Positions 55,381 to 64,000 of a stretch of 64,000 bases of DNA are shown here, in pieces. The notes under the pieces are model-generated. The model did not search any database. It saw nothing but the letters and a program-made list of their open reading frames with translations, and was not told where the DNA came from. Within the stretch, counting starts at the first letter, position 1. The number at the start of each line of letters is the position of its first letter. The position numbers were made by a program, and so were the translations under genes. The stretch comes from Cristatella mucedo. Lineage: Eukaryota > Bryozoa > Phylactolaemata > Cristatellidae. The DNA lies in the NCBI GenBank assembly GCA_009760855.2, contig WPIO01000009.1, positions 6,795,001 to 6,859,000 on the forward strand. The letters run 5' to 3'.

Positions 55381-57400
55381 CCTCTGTCTCGCTCGCTCTC
55401 TCCTCTCCCATGTGATTGTCGTGCTTGTGCAGGTCGACAGCAGGCCGGTCATGGACAGACTGGTAGTCGTGTGGCTCCATGGATATGCTCACTGCCTTTC
55501 GAATGCATGCTTGCCACTCGTGTGGAGCCCATGAGCTGTTGATTTTGTTGTTTTGAGCACTAGTCAAACTAGAGTTCGTCTAGCGTGGGAAACCGTGGCC
55601 CAGTGTTGGATGCGTTTGTTCCTGCCATTTGCTTGAACTTTTGTTGTTGTTTTTTTCCACATCGCTTGCCTTCGTTTGCCTGCAATTTTGTCCTGAATCT
55701 ACGATATCGAGCGTTCAGTTTGTCGCTGGGCAGCTGCTGCAGTGCGAACCTCTCCGCTTGTAGATCAAGCACATGATTGCATTCATCGACCAAGAAGCAA
55801 ATGAAAAAAGCGAAGAGATAGAGGCAAAGGTACTACTAGAGGCTGTTGCCTGAAAGCGGTGCCCTCGAGCGGTTGCTCGAGCGATGTGATTGCCGCACCA
55901 CACTCTGGTTTAGCTCACACCCCCCCCCCTGCGTGTCCTGCCATCTTTGCTGATTGCGGTCATGAACGAGAGCAGTCGTAGGTAGCTGCATTGTCACTCG
56001 TTTCTGATAGATCGATCTCCTTGGCAGGCCTTTTTTTTGTCAGCTGCCTTAAAGTATTCCGGTACCTTTCAAGGCATAGCTTAAAAAAGTAGTGGTGATA
56101 GCCATTAAGGTTCTTCTGCTGCCATACAAATGAGGCTGTTAAATCGGCTGATTGATTAGGAGTCGCATGTCCAACGACTTGGCCCGCCAGTATGCCTTGT
56201 CGTGCTGTAACCCCCTTCAGGCATATGGTGGTGGAGTTACGAGGTAGCTGTGTTCGTCTGCTGCTTTCGTTGCAAGTCGCTAGTATCACATCACTGGACC
56301 GATTAGTCGATCATCCTGCTCAAAGCCTCTTTCACTGCTAGTTGGCGCTGCATCATGGCTGCACCCAAGCGCTGACCTAGCCCGCTCTTCGTTCGCGATG
56401 TAAGGCTGAAGAGGAGTTCAACATTGAGAAAGGTCGGCTGGTGCAGCAACAGCGCGTGAAGATCATGGAGTACTACGAGAGGAAGGAGAAGCAGGTGGAG
56501 CTGGCAAAGAAAATGTACGTAATGCCGCGTCTTGTCGAGGCCGCAGCGGAGAGCTCCGGCTACCCACCGGCCGGCCGTCCGTCGGTCGGTCGCTTGTTCG
56601 CTGCGCCGTCCGATGCATTGTCGGGCTCGCTCGCTGTTTCAGTCAGAACTCCAACCTCATGAACCAAGCGAGGCTCAAGGTTCTGAAAGGCAGGGAAGAC
56701 CACATCTCGGTACGGCAGCGGCATGCATACATACTGGACGCACGGGCAAGGGGCCGGGCCGGGCTGCCTCCTAGTCCGCACGTCCGGTCTCACCCGAGAA
56801 GTAGCAGCACACACATTCATAGGATTCATCGCGCCCAGCTTTCTCAACGCCCCTTTTTCCGTACTCTCAAAGCTCGCCAGCGCCGACGCTGCTGCCAGCG
56901 CTGCCACGTGCTCAGCTGCCTCGGCATGCAGCGCCACCCTTCGAGTTGCTGGTGCTAGCGACCTTTTGATACCACGCCCCCTCTGTTGTCGACAGGGCCT
57001 CATGGAGGAGGCGCACCGGCGGCTGGGCACGGTGACGAAGGACAGGGCCCGGTACAAGGAGGTGCTTCGCGGCCTCATCACGCAGGCTCTCACGCAGCTG
57101 CTCGAGCCGACGGCCATGCTGCGCTGCAAGAAGGAAGACGAGGCATTGGTCGAGGTATGAGCTCCGGTCGATCGGCAGCTGGCACGTGACCGCCGCCGGC
57201 CGCTGCACGACCACCCTCTCTCCGACTCTTGTCTGTCCGTGCGTGGAGGCGTGCGCCGCAGCAGCACGGCGGCAGCTGAAACGCGATTCTGCGGCGGCTG
57301 CTGTGCAGGAAGCGATCCCTCTCGCCGTCGAAGATTACAAGAATCTTTCCAAGCGAGACGTGAAGGTGATCCTGGATAAGGAAGATCATCTGCCTTCGAG

Positions 57401-57460
<60 letters not shown>

Positions 57461-60400
57461 TTTTGGGCAATAAGCACGATGGGCGACTCACTCATTTTTT
57501 CTGTGCTCGTGCACCGTCGGTTGCTGCACCCGTCGGCTGCTGCAGGTGTGGAGGCATTGAAATGACAGGATCGATCGGCAAGATCAAGGTCATCAACACT
57601 CTGGAAAAGAGGTTGCAGATGATTAGTGAGCAGGTGAGCGACCAGCAGCAGCAGCAGTAGGGCACTGCTGCTGGCTCTCGGCCTAGCGACGAGTGCACGA
57701 AGCAGTGGCAGCAGCTGCTACAGCTGTCCTGAGCGACGGGAGCAAGCTTGTGGCGTAGGGATCGTGCCGCGGCTGCTGCCAGCAGCAGCCGTGACTCGCT
57801 TTCCGGCAGGCTGGGCTAGCTACTTGGCTGCCGTCAAAGGTGTGGAATGTTAAGAAAATACTTTAAAATTTGCCCGACAATCGAATATTTGTATAGGGTA
57901 CCTTTCAAAAGCAGGTGTGTTCTGCCGACCGTTTTTCTATGTTCAGACGTTCTGTTTTGACGTTCGTGAAGTTCTGACGACTTCTGCATAAAAGGAAAAA
58001 AATGATTATGCAAACCGCACGTCTAACCAGAATTTAAACCGGAAGCGACATATCTACAAATAAAACATTTACTGATCTCCACATCCTGTGCGACTTGTAT
58101 CCGAACTTGTCGAACCTTTCTAGATCGAGGTGCATGCGTAAAGCTTGTTGAGATGCATTCTTATACAGCTATATTTTCAGTGTAGCATGATGATATGTAA
58201 ACTATATAACTTGGCTATTACTTCACGTATCAGAGTGAGATTTCACATGCTGAGTTCAGGTCTGCTTGTTTTACATGACTCTTAGCATTTCTGATTTCGG
58301 TTGAATTTATTTTGCCGCGCGTGTTTCCGTGATTGCAGAAAAAGCTCCACAACGTTTGATGCTCTGTACAGCAAAACGTATCCTGACAAAATCGAAAGTT
58401 TTTCATGCATATTTACGTATTTCAGATGTTATATATGATATTATATTAAATAACCAATTCGCATGCTTCCTTTTCAACCTATGTAAAGTGCTTAGAAAGG
58501 GATTTGGCTCTGCTGGGGGGGGCTGTGTAAATGTTTTATTATCGCCACCTACTTTATGCTCTCACCATTGTTTCGAAGCCCGAGAGGCAGATGCCTGAGA
58601 TTCGTTCGGTTTGCCACGCTCAGATCGGAGCATGCCAGTCAGTTGTGCTGTGAGTATTCGCTCTGTAGGACACCAAAGTCTAACTCCGACTCGGTCTGCT
58701 TGACTGTGCGACTCGGAAGATCCGCTTCAAGCTGCAACCAGCAGCTCCAATGCAGTCCCCCAACTCAGAGGGTTCATAGCGTGCCCGGAGGAGAAAGAAG
58801 GCGAGGAAAGACGGCTGGCATGGTAGACACGATGATGGAATGAATGCTCATGCAGGCTAGCAGCCACCATTTTGCAGCACCGGTATTGGGTGGAGAGAAG
58901 GGTTTTGAATAAAACTGTTTCAAGTCTCCTGCTTAAAAAACTATGTAGAGAAGTGTACACTGAAATGCAGATGTATTTGGATTTATCTAGATTTACTCGA
59001 CTAGCAGCTTTTCCTAAACCCCCCACTCGACCGGAACAGGGATGAATGGCCTGTTTGCTAATTATTGGATACCCAAGTACTTATTGCAACGATTATTCGA
59101 TGCAAGTTTAGGACATTGTGCCTAATATTAGCCAAAAAACCCCCTTAAACACCTTTTAAAATAGCAGATTTTTGGCCAGAAAAGAACCTTTAGAAATGAA
59201 TGTTCATCAGTGTATGCCAGAACACTGAGGCCGTGTACGAACCGAAATAACACAGGGTGCCCACCCACTCATTTACGCCTTATTTGTTTTACCAGGAAAA
59301 ATTCCCTGCTGCCATGCTGTAGAATCGGCCGAATCGGCAAGCATCGTGGGGGTGGGGGGAGGATACAATCACGGCACTATGCGAGGCTGGACGCTCGTAA
59401 TTTCAAATCGCGACTGGTCTAAGAATGCCGAAGAGCACGGTTCCATACAAATCGAGGAAGGTACTGAAGACTTGGAACAACCTGAGAAATGCTTCCTTTC
59501 TGTCAAGCCCGCCCTTGAACTATAATGAGGCAGGAAAACACTATCCCAAGGTTGGATATGTTAAAGGACAGTTTTGTTTCGGCACAAGTTCATGCTAGAA
59601 GTCTGCAAGCATCGTCCAGGAAAGGAGTTAGTGTTGATGCCATCGGAAGGTGGTGAGATGAGGCTGATCTGCTGAGCTGGTTTGTCGTCCAGCGGCTAAG
59701 GTGCTCTCGCCCCGACCAAGTTCTGGCTGAGGTCGTGGGCTCGAGCCCCGAGGCATAAGTGAAGCGCCTGAATAGAGATTAAGTTCTCTTGAGGCGCTAT
59801 ACAAATGAATTGTATTTATGTATTTATTCTCGAGACGCAATGAGGAAACTGCTGCTACTCGCGAAGAATATGGTAAACCGTTTACAGTAAGCCGAGGCTC
59901 GGACCCTCGGACTGCTGAATGTCGGTTCGGAGAAGTATGGAGTGATTGAAGCAAATTCATTCTTTTCGAACTGAAAGAGAATGTTTTACATTTGTCGGCG
60001 ACTTAACGATGCCTACTCACCCAAATGCCAGCAGCTAGCAGTTAAGTTCTGGCTGAAAGGTGTCAAGTTATAGGAGTGCTTCAGCAGAAATGGCATTACA
60101 GGGCAAATAGCTGCGATGGCACACTAGGTAAGGTGGTTGCTTTTCACAACCTCGGTCGTGGGTTTGAATCCTGCAGTCGACGATTCTTAATGGCCTATTT
60201 GCCGCTGCAAGCAGTGGTGATAGCCTCAAGGGTCTTCTGTCGCTATACAAAGAGGCTGTTTAATCAGCTAGTGTTTTGAGACTTAGCATTGCATACTTGG
60301 CATCATGACCCAGGACGTTTATTTAGACCTTTATAATGTAGGCAATTCTAAATGCGATGGCACTTCCGTGGACTGGATTGTATTTTCCACCATGACGACG

Positions 60401-61260
60401 ATCCAAAATGCCCTGCGGCCTGTCAAATGATTTTATAACACTTTAACCGAGGTCAGTTAGCCTCCTGTGACGTTTCCCTACTGGCCGAGTCGTTTCCAAA
60501 CCATAACACAATCGCACATTTACGGAATGAGGCCGAGCAACGATTACACAGCATCTGGCTATCTGTACCACATCCGCCGATGCTCCTTTTGAACACGCAT
60601 CACGTAGCCTGGCGTAGCATAATAATAATAACGGCCGATTTTTGTGAGCATCTGATCAGCTCCATGCCTGGGCGATCTGACAAGTCATTGCAAATAAGGG
60701 AGGTGCAACGCCATACCGTACACACTTAAGTGTTAAGCAAAATGCATGATAATTGCAGGAAAGCATTGTTGCAGAAAAGCATTGCTTTTTCTAATTGCAA
60801 TGGCGTGCATAATTGGCAGCAACACTCCTGATATTTACTCAGAATTCAGGCTAGTAGCCTTTGCATGAAAGCTGCACTGGCTGCTTTCCAAATACTTTTG
60901 CGTTTGTACGCATGTATAGCAATGCAGCATAAGCTGGTTTGTTGGGGGTGGGGTTCTGCGCTATTATCTGCCGGTTAAGGTGATAGAAGTCATCGACTTG
61001 ATCACGTGTGGGCAGTGTGAGCTCAGCTGAGTGTGGTAGGGTTGGCATAGGTTTACGAAGTGGGACTGGGAGGAAATAGGTGGGCCTTGGTTGAATATCT
61101 GCATCCGAAGCTGCTAAATTTGAACCCGAGGACGCCTAGCGACCTACCTGAAGAGCAGATGAGCATTGCAAATCGCTGTTTCGCTTTTGCGTTGTAGATG
61201 ATGCCTGCTCTTCGGGAGAAGCTTTTCGGGGCTAATCCAAACAGGAAGTACACGGACTAA
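50546..61260 (+). CDS. ATP6V1E: V-type proton ATPase subunit E, eight coding exons
   Basis: Subunit E forms, with subunit G, the peripheral stalks that tie the catalytic V1 head to the membrane sector of the vacuolar proton pump. Exons: 50546-50578, 55764-55829, 56405-56514, 56643-56709, 56996-57154, 57309 to about 57403, 57546-57633, 61198-61260. Phases agree across all junctions except the exon-6 donor. Translated length is about 225 residues, normal for the family (about 226). Conserved signatures are present: [11 protein letters not shown] start, [64 protein letters not shown] and the C-terminus [12 protein letters not shown]. The long N-terminal helix is highly charged, as expected for a coiled coil. 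Confidence 0.95.
51000..52095. other. Intron 1, left part
   Basis: Ordinary intronic DNA. The frames at 50994-51329 and 51451-51963 have no recognised domain. Confidence 0.5.
52096..52165. repeat. (GT)n microsatellite in intron 1
   Basis: About 30 GT units, interrupted by TTTG twice. Confidence 0.95.
52932..53544. mobile_element. Non-autonomous element with 8-bp target duplication
   Basis: GCTGTAAC at 52924-52931 and 53545-53552 flanks a 613-bp insert in L2-B. Ends are imperfectly inverted with a shared GGACATNTCC core. A second inverted pair, TAGGACATTTCCCCCTATG at 53015 and CATATAGGGGGAATGTCCTA at 53467, lies inside. No coding. The 8-bp duplication is compatible with hAT-like and some other DNA transposons; superfamily not assigned. 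Confidence 0.55.
53377..53469 (+). repeat. Degenerate CCCTAAA heptamer array
   Basis: Runs of CCCTAAA and variants (CTCTAAA, CGCTAAA, CCCGAAA) over about 90 bp inside the 613-bp element. Heptamers, not the animal CCCTAA hexamer. Confidence 0.8.
53666..54505 (+). mobile_element. L2-A LINE in intron 1, 5'-truncated
   Basis: From ATTCCAAAGCAACCTCTCG; protein pieces [54 protein letters not shown] and TAFSGSL with the frame open to the normal stop (54270). Hairpin and TTATT tail at 54430-54505. One of the best preserved copies. Confidence 0.9.
54506..55289. other. Intron 1, right part
   Basis: Includes a small L2-B remnant near 54690-54780; otherwise no gene recognised. Confidence 0.45.
55297..55380. 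repeat. (TC)n microsatellite in intron 1
   Basis: About 40 TC units flanked by other pyrimidine-rich DNA. Confidence 0.95.
55764..55829 (+). CDS. ATP6V1E: V-ATPase E exon 2
   Basis: Acceptor GCTTGTAG, coding [20 protein letters not shown] then AK, donor GTACTA. 66 nt, phase 0 at both ends. Confidence 0.93.
56090..56156 (+). mobile_element. SINE type II tail fragment in intron 2
   Basis: GTGGTGATAGCCATTAAGG, CTGCTGCCATACAAATGAGG, CTGTTAAATCGGCTGA: the 3' part only. Confidence 0.65.
56405..56514 (+). CDS. ATP6V1E: V-ATPase E exon 3
   Basis: Acceptor GATGTAAG, coding [20 protein letters not shown] onward to ELAKK plus two bases, donor GTACGT. Joins exon 4 to make the Ile codon of KKIQNSNL. 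Confidence 0.93.
56643..56709 (+). CDS. ATP6V1E: V-ATPase E exon 4
   Basis: Acceptor CTGTTTCAG, coding [20 protein letters not shown] then IS, donor GTACGG. Restores phase 0. Confidence 0.93.
56996..57154 (+). CDS. ATP6V1E: V-ATPase E exon 5
   Basis: Acceptor GTCGACAG, 53 codons from [10 protein letters not shown] through [19 protein letters not shown], donor GTATGA. Covers the start of the globular C-terminal domain. Confidence 0.93.
57309..57403 (+). CDS. ATP6V1E: V-ATPase E exon 6, 3' end uncertain
   Basis: Acceptor GCTGTGCAG, coding [12 protein letters not shown], then [15 protein letters not shown]. Exon 7 needs a preceding exon ending after two codon bases. The first downstream GT (57459) lies beyond a GA run and gives the wrong phase. 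In-phase ends near 57400-57406 fall at the edge of the (GA)n array and would need a non-GT donor. Start is firm; end given here is a placeholder. Confidence 0.75.
57399..57456. repeat. (GA)n microsatellite at the exon 6 border
   Basis: AGAGCGAGAGAG then about 26 GA units, ending GGGGTTTTTGGG. It directly follows the last recognisable codons of exon 6. Confidence 0.95.
57546..57633 (+). CDS. ATP6V1E: V-ATPase E exon 7
   Basis: Acceptor GGCTGCTGCAG, one base then [29 protein letters not shown], donor GTGAGC in phase 0. The CGGIE segment is highly conserved in subunit E. Confidence 0.93.
57634..59670. other. Intron 7, left part
   Basis: Ordinary intron DNA. At about 58478-58545 CTATGTAAAGTGCTTAGAAAGG resembles an old L2-A hairpin and tail. 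No exon supported. Confidence 0.5.
59671..59830 (+). mobile_element. tRNA-derived SINE, type I, in intron 7
   Basis: CAGCGGCTAAGGTGC and GTCGTGGGCTCGAGCCCCGA, then GTGAAGCGCCTGAATAGAGA, TTAAGTTCTCTTGAGGCGCT and an A/T tail. Cleanest copy of the family. Confidence 0.88.
60114..60280 (+). mobile_element. tRNA-derived SINE, type II, in intron 7
   Basis: GGCACACTAGGTAAGGTGGT head, GTCGTGGGTTTGAATCCTGC B box, GTGGTGATAGCCTCAAGGGT, and the end AGAGGCTGTTTAATCAGCTA. Cleanest copy of type II. Confidence 0.88.
60281..61197. other. Intron 7, right part
   Basis: No gene or repeat recognised. Ends with the acceptor TTTTGCGTTGTAG. Confidence 0.5.
61198..61260 (+). CDS. ATP6V1E: V-ATPase E exon 8 (last)
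   Basis: Codes [20 protein letters not shown] and TAA. Phase 0 join with exon 7 gives ISEQMMP, matching the family C-terminus. Confidence 0.93.
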   Translation: MMPALREKLFGANPNRKYTD

Positions 61261-61477
61261 CTGAGACGGCATGCAATTGTCATCTCGCCGACGTTGCAAT
61301 GATGTCTCGGCAGTGCCCAAGGCGTGCGAGTTCCCAGTTAGGTTTCAGCCGGGGTGCCCAGGCCGACAGAGGGAATGCGAGCCGACATATTGGGGCCGCC
61401 GCGGGCAGGCTGCGAGCATGTCACGCACGAGTAGGTAGCAGTCGCAGGTTCGGTCAAAACTAACCATGTAATTCCAA

Positions 61478-61483
61478 AATAAA
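61478..61483 (+). terminator. Poly(A) signal of V-ATPase E gene
   Basis: AATAAA 218 nt after the stop, followed by a GT-containing stretch. A second AATAAA lies at 61855-61860. Confidence 0.6.
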
Positions 61484-61554
61484 TGTGATAGTAAACATGC
61501 AGACACTATAGTTGACTGGCCTTCGCAGCACCTGTGCTAGCAGGGCCGCTCCCT

Positions 61555-61556
61555 CT

Positions 61557-61594
<38 letters not shown>

Positions 61595-61765
61595 ATGACA
61601 TAAAGGCGGAGTTAGCTCGTGGAATCATCACGCATCGCGTGCGCAGCCTTTTGGAGCAGATCACAAGAGGCACGAGCGTTGCACCTGACATGCCAGGGTG
61701 CTTGCAAGAATGGCATGCACGCGCAAACAGACCAAAGCGGCAGCGCCTGCTGTGGTCAAGATAAG
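61555..61765. other. (TC)n tract followed by an open stretch
   Basis: CTCTCTC run to about 61590 then CAGCAATGACATAAAGG, open for about 55 codons to a TAA near 61764. It looks like an acceptor plus exon on the plus strand, but I recognise no domain; it may be 3' UTR of the minus-strand carrier gene. Confidence 0.25.
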
Positions 61766-61986
61766 CAGCTCAGCGGTTGACTCGACTAGTTGTCACTGGC
61801 CACTCGAGGCAGAGAGCCAAGTTTGGTAGTGTAAACGACAGAGGTACTGGCACTAATAAAATTTCCGACCGGCACACACCGGGGAGCACGACTGAAAGCA
61901 CTAGACAGCAACTGCCGGACTGGCCAGCTGCCGCACGTCTGGCGGGCAAGCGTGCGGAAGGCGGCGGCAGCGGAGCGCGGCGGTCA

Positions 61987-62134
61987 CTATGACAGCAGTC
62001 TGTGGCCCAGCAGTCGCTCGCCAATGCCCAAGAAGTAGACGACTTGCGCGATGCCGAACAGCGGGGCCACGACGAGCACTCGGCAGCCGCCACCTTTGAA
62101 GAACGCCATCGCGCCTTCCTTCTTGTATATTTTC
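61987..62134 (-). CDS. Mitochondrial carrier (SLC25, glutamate-type), last exon
   Basis: The acceptor TTATTTGCAG on the minus strand is followed by one base and [20 protein letters not shown], then [20 protein letters not shown] and LGHRLLS, TAG at 61987-61989. This is the last repeat of an SLC25 inner-membrane carrier. EG..AFFKG..CR.L is the matrix-helix motif of the third repeat, and [17 protein letters not shown] is characteristic of glutamate carriers (SLC25A18/SLC25A22). Earlier exons must lie at higher coordinates; I found none in the remaining 1.9 kb. The gene converges with the V-ATPase E gene, about 725 bp stop to stop. Confidence 0.85.
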
Positions 62135-62342
62135 CTGCAAATAATGGTTGATACTAGCTCACACAGCAGACTGGCAAAGAGCCGCCATACTTGCAGCATG
62201 CTGTAGACGTCTACAGCCCCCCCCCCTACTGTGCCCGAAAGCTAGGATTAAGCAAAGTAAGAAGGGGCCAGACCTTGAGCTTGCCATAGGCAGCCAATCA
62301 CAATAAGGTTGAAGGAGCGTGACGGCAGCAAGCTGAATGCAA

Positions 62343-62482
62343 GCTTGTTTGGCCCAGCGGGTTAAGGTGCTTGCCCCGACCAAGGTCTGACCGAGGTTGT
62401 GGGCTCGAGCCCCGTGGCATATGTGCAGTGCCTGAATAGAGATTCAAGTTCTCTTAGGGCGCTTTACGAATGAATTGTATAC
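62343..62482 (+). mobile_element. tRNA-derived SINE, type I, antisense to carrier intron
   Basis: GGCCCAGCGGGTTAAGGTGC, GGTTGTGGGCTCGAGCCCCG, TGCAGTGCCTGAATAGAGAT, TCTCTTAGGGCGCTTTACGA. Confidence 0.85.
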
Positions 62483-62702
62483 TTGGGCGGTCGAGGGGGT
62501 TGTGAGGAAAGCCCTGCTAGCCCCAGCTGCTGGATATGCACACGTCGGACTGATCCAGGAGGGACAGAGCCTGTTCAAGCCCGGTCTACTCCCAGATCCG
62601 CGGGCACGGAGTACATATTGCTTACGGTAAGTACTAAGGCAAATAGCGCAGGCACCACCCAGTAATCCACAGTGCACGATTTACCTGAATGCCACTGATA
62701 TG

Positions 62703-62742
62703 GTAATAATAATAACACTTGATAAAGCGCCCTCAGAAAAAT
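62703..62742 (-). mobile_element. L2-A tail remnant
   Basis: AATAATAATAACACTTGATAAAGCGCCCTCAGA only, about 40 bp. Confidence 0.6.
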
Positions 62743-63349
62743 GAATCTGCTCAAATCACCTTTCACTGTTGGGGATGGGAGGGGGAGCAGGAGTAATCAG
62801 ACCCAATCGGTTGTAGCTGCAGCTTCGGTAGCTGCCAAAAATAGTGCACATGACAGGCAGAGGCAGTTCAGAAAATGCCACAGGAGCTCCACAGGAATTT
62901 TAAGTATTTCAAGCCAAGTCGAATAAATCTAAGCTAACGGTTTCGGAGTGCAGGTATAGCATTTTTCATAGACCTAGATGCAATTGGCCTTTTGCACTAT
63001 ATTAGTAATAATAATATGAGTAGCAGTATATGAGAACTAAATCTTTTTTCGTACTTAGCATATGCTGTTAAGACAGCAATGAAAGCAGCAATCCATATAA
63101 CTTACTATTACATACAATGCACTTACATAACGGCCCTCTTATGCCAAATATAGCTTGGCCACACGAACAGCAAGCCAGCGCATACCTTGTCATACATATC
63201 CACTTTCATAGTGGTGCCAGACTGAGTGAAGAAAACAGGACAACAGGCAGATCTGCCAATCTAGTTCGCAGCACTACTCAGACCTCTACCCTGGCTATAT
63301 CGCCAGTAATACATAGATAATTAATCAAGTGAGATGCAACAGACTGAGC
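62743..63349. other. Probable carrier-gene intron
   Basis: No exon of the carrier and no other gene recognised on either strand. Confidence 0.4.
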
Positions 63350-63508
63350 CCCTCAGCCTTAACCGAGGGGTGAAATGCTCACTGTTCACGACCCAGGTTG
63401 CTAGTTCGAGTCCTGCAGCAGGCAATTCTTTATAGGCAGCTGCAAGCAAGAGAGATAGCGGCTAAGGCTCCCCTGCTGCTATCAATGGGGTAGTTGAATC
63501 AACTGACC
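63350..63508 (+). mobile_element. tRNA-derived SINE, type II, diverged
   Basis: TTGCTAGTTCGAGTCCTGCAG B box, GCAGCTGCAAGCAAGAGAGA, TAGCGGCTAAGGCTCCC, and the end TAGTTGAATCAACTGA. Confidence 0.7.
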
Positions 63509-64000
63509 TGTTACAGATGGAGATGCCAGCAGGTCACACAGAGTAGGAGGATGACATGCTAAACGGCAAGCCCAATGACCCATCGGGACACGATGGAATG
63601 CGGCCTACAAGGTGGAAGGATAAGGGGGTAGGTCTTCCTGCATCCTGGCTCTGTCCAAAGCTTGTGATGCCTGGCTCGTTTGCACAGAAACTGGATAGCG
63701 GCTAGACTCGACCTGCAAGTTTCGGCGTTATTCAATCTGGTTCTGGGAGACGGCCAGGCACAAATGCCGAGGGGGACAGGCAGGCATCGAGGCCCAAGGT
63801 GTAGCAGCCCCAAAGCTGTCATACAAGCTCGGCTTGTCTCGAGTGACTGGCCGGTGGCCACACCACACTAGCCGCTTTGTGATCAGGTGGCAAGGCTTTC
63901 CTGCTGGGCTCAGAATCATGACACCGAGGCTATCCCTCGGAGCTGAACTGGGTGCTTGAGAACTAGGTGAGCTCTTTTCTGGCCCAGCAACAACCAGAAT
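63509..64000. other. Unassigned right edge
   Basis: No gene recognised. TCGGAGCTGAACTGGGTGC near 63937 faintly resembles GGGAGCCGAGCTGGGTCCC at 45230, possibly a shared repeat. Confidence 0.3.

Noticed and set aside
57309-57458. Exon 6 of V-ATPase E extending through (GA)n to the GT at 57459
   Set aside because: Length is a multiple of three, which puts exon 7 out of frame, and it adds Arg-Glu repeats not found in the family.
61534-61764. Alternative last exon of V-ATPase E
   Set aside because: Sequence has no resemblance to the subunit E C-terminus, which is fully accounted for by 61198-61260.
62444-62677. Upstream exon of the mitochondrial carrier on the minus strand
   Set aside because: No carrier motif (PxD/ExxK/R, EG helix) found; overlaps a SINE tail.

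Overview
This is animal (metazoan) nuclear DNA. The right third carries a split gene for V-type proton ATPase subunit E with spliceosomal introns, and a convergent last exon of a mitochondrial carrier. The rest is packed with L2/CR1-type LINEs, tRNA-derived SINEs that share the LINE tail, restriction-like-endonuclease (RLE) LINEs, a Ty3/gypsy LTR element and many microsatellites. That repeat mix, plus fucolectin (F-type lectin) and PAN/apple modules, suggests an invertebrate, probably aquatic. I cannot name the phylum. There is no sign of bacterial organisation.

Left two thirds (about 1-46,100): a segmentally duplicated, mostly decayed cluster of secreted or cell-surface modular genes. The recurring pieces are a signal-peptide-like exon (15,262; 38,679), PAN/apple-like exons (8,294; 32,237; 42,695), Thr-rich mucin-like exons (8,782; about 29,808; 32,891; a rearranged copy at 1-680), plus-strand fucolectin-like exons (33,639; 43,262; 45,833) and minus-strand lectin-like exons (7,352; 31,229; 40,430; 40,960). 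Where boundaries can be read (signal, PAN and Thr-rich exons) they are phase 1, as expected for shuffled extracellular modules. Introns and flanks are duplicated with the exons, so whole cassettes were copied. Several copies carry stops or frameshifts.

Transposons interrupt this cluster in layers. A 4.3-kb Ty3/gypsy element (2,448-6,780), with LTRs identical except for their first base and a 5-bp target duplication, sits inside the endonuclease region of an older RLE LINE. An L2 element of family A is inserted in an L2 of family B (12,020-13,800), another in an RLE LINE (39,090-40,065), another in family B (41,340-42,420). A diverged satellite with a period near 174 bp fills about 16,270-19,330. 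A 1.1-1.4-kb block is duplicated at 14,100-15,520 and 37,860-38,960.

Right third (about 49,500-64,000): the V-ATPase subunit E gene runs on the plus strand from its ATG at 50,546 to its stop at 61,260 in eight coding exons, with a poly(A) signal at 61,478. Its 5.2-kb first intron holds a family-B L2 split by a 613-bp element that has an 8-bp target duplication and degenerate CCCTAAA heptamers. The exon-6 donor falls at a (GA)n tract where no in-frame GT donor is visible. On the minus strand the last exon of a glutamate-type mitochondrial carrier (61,987-62,134) ends tail to tail with it. In this report L2-A means elements ending in a hairpin plus TTATT tail, and L2-B means a second lineage with a different 3' UTR; both names are mine.
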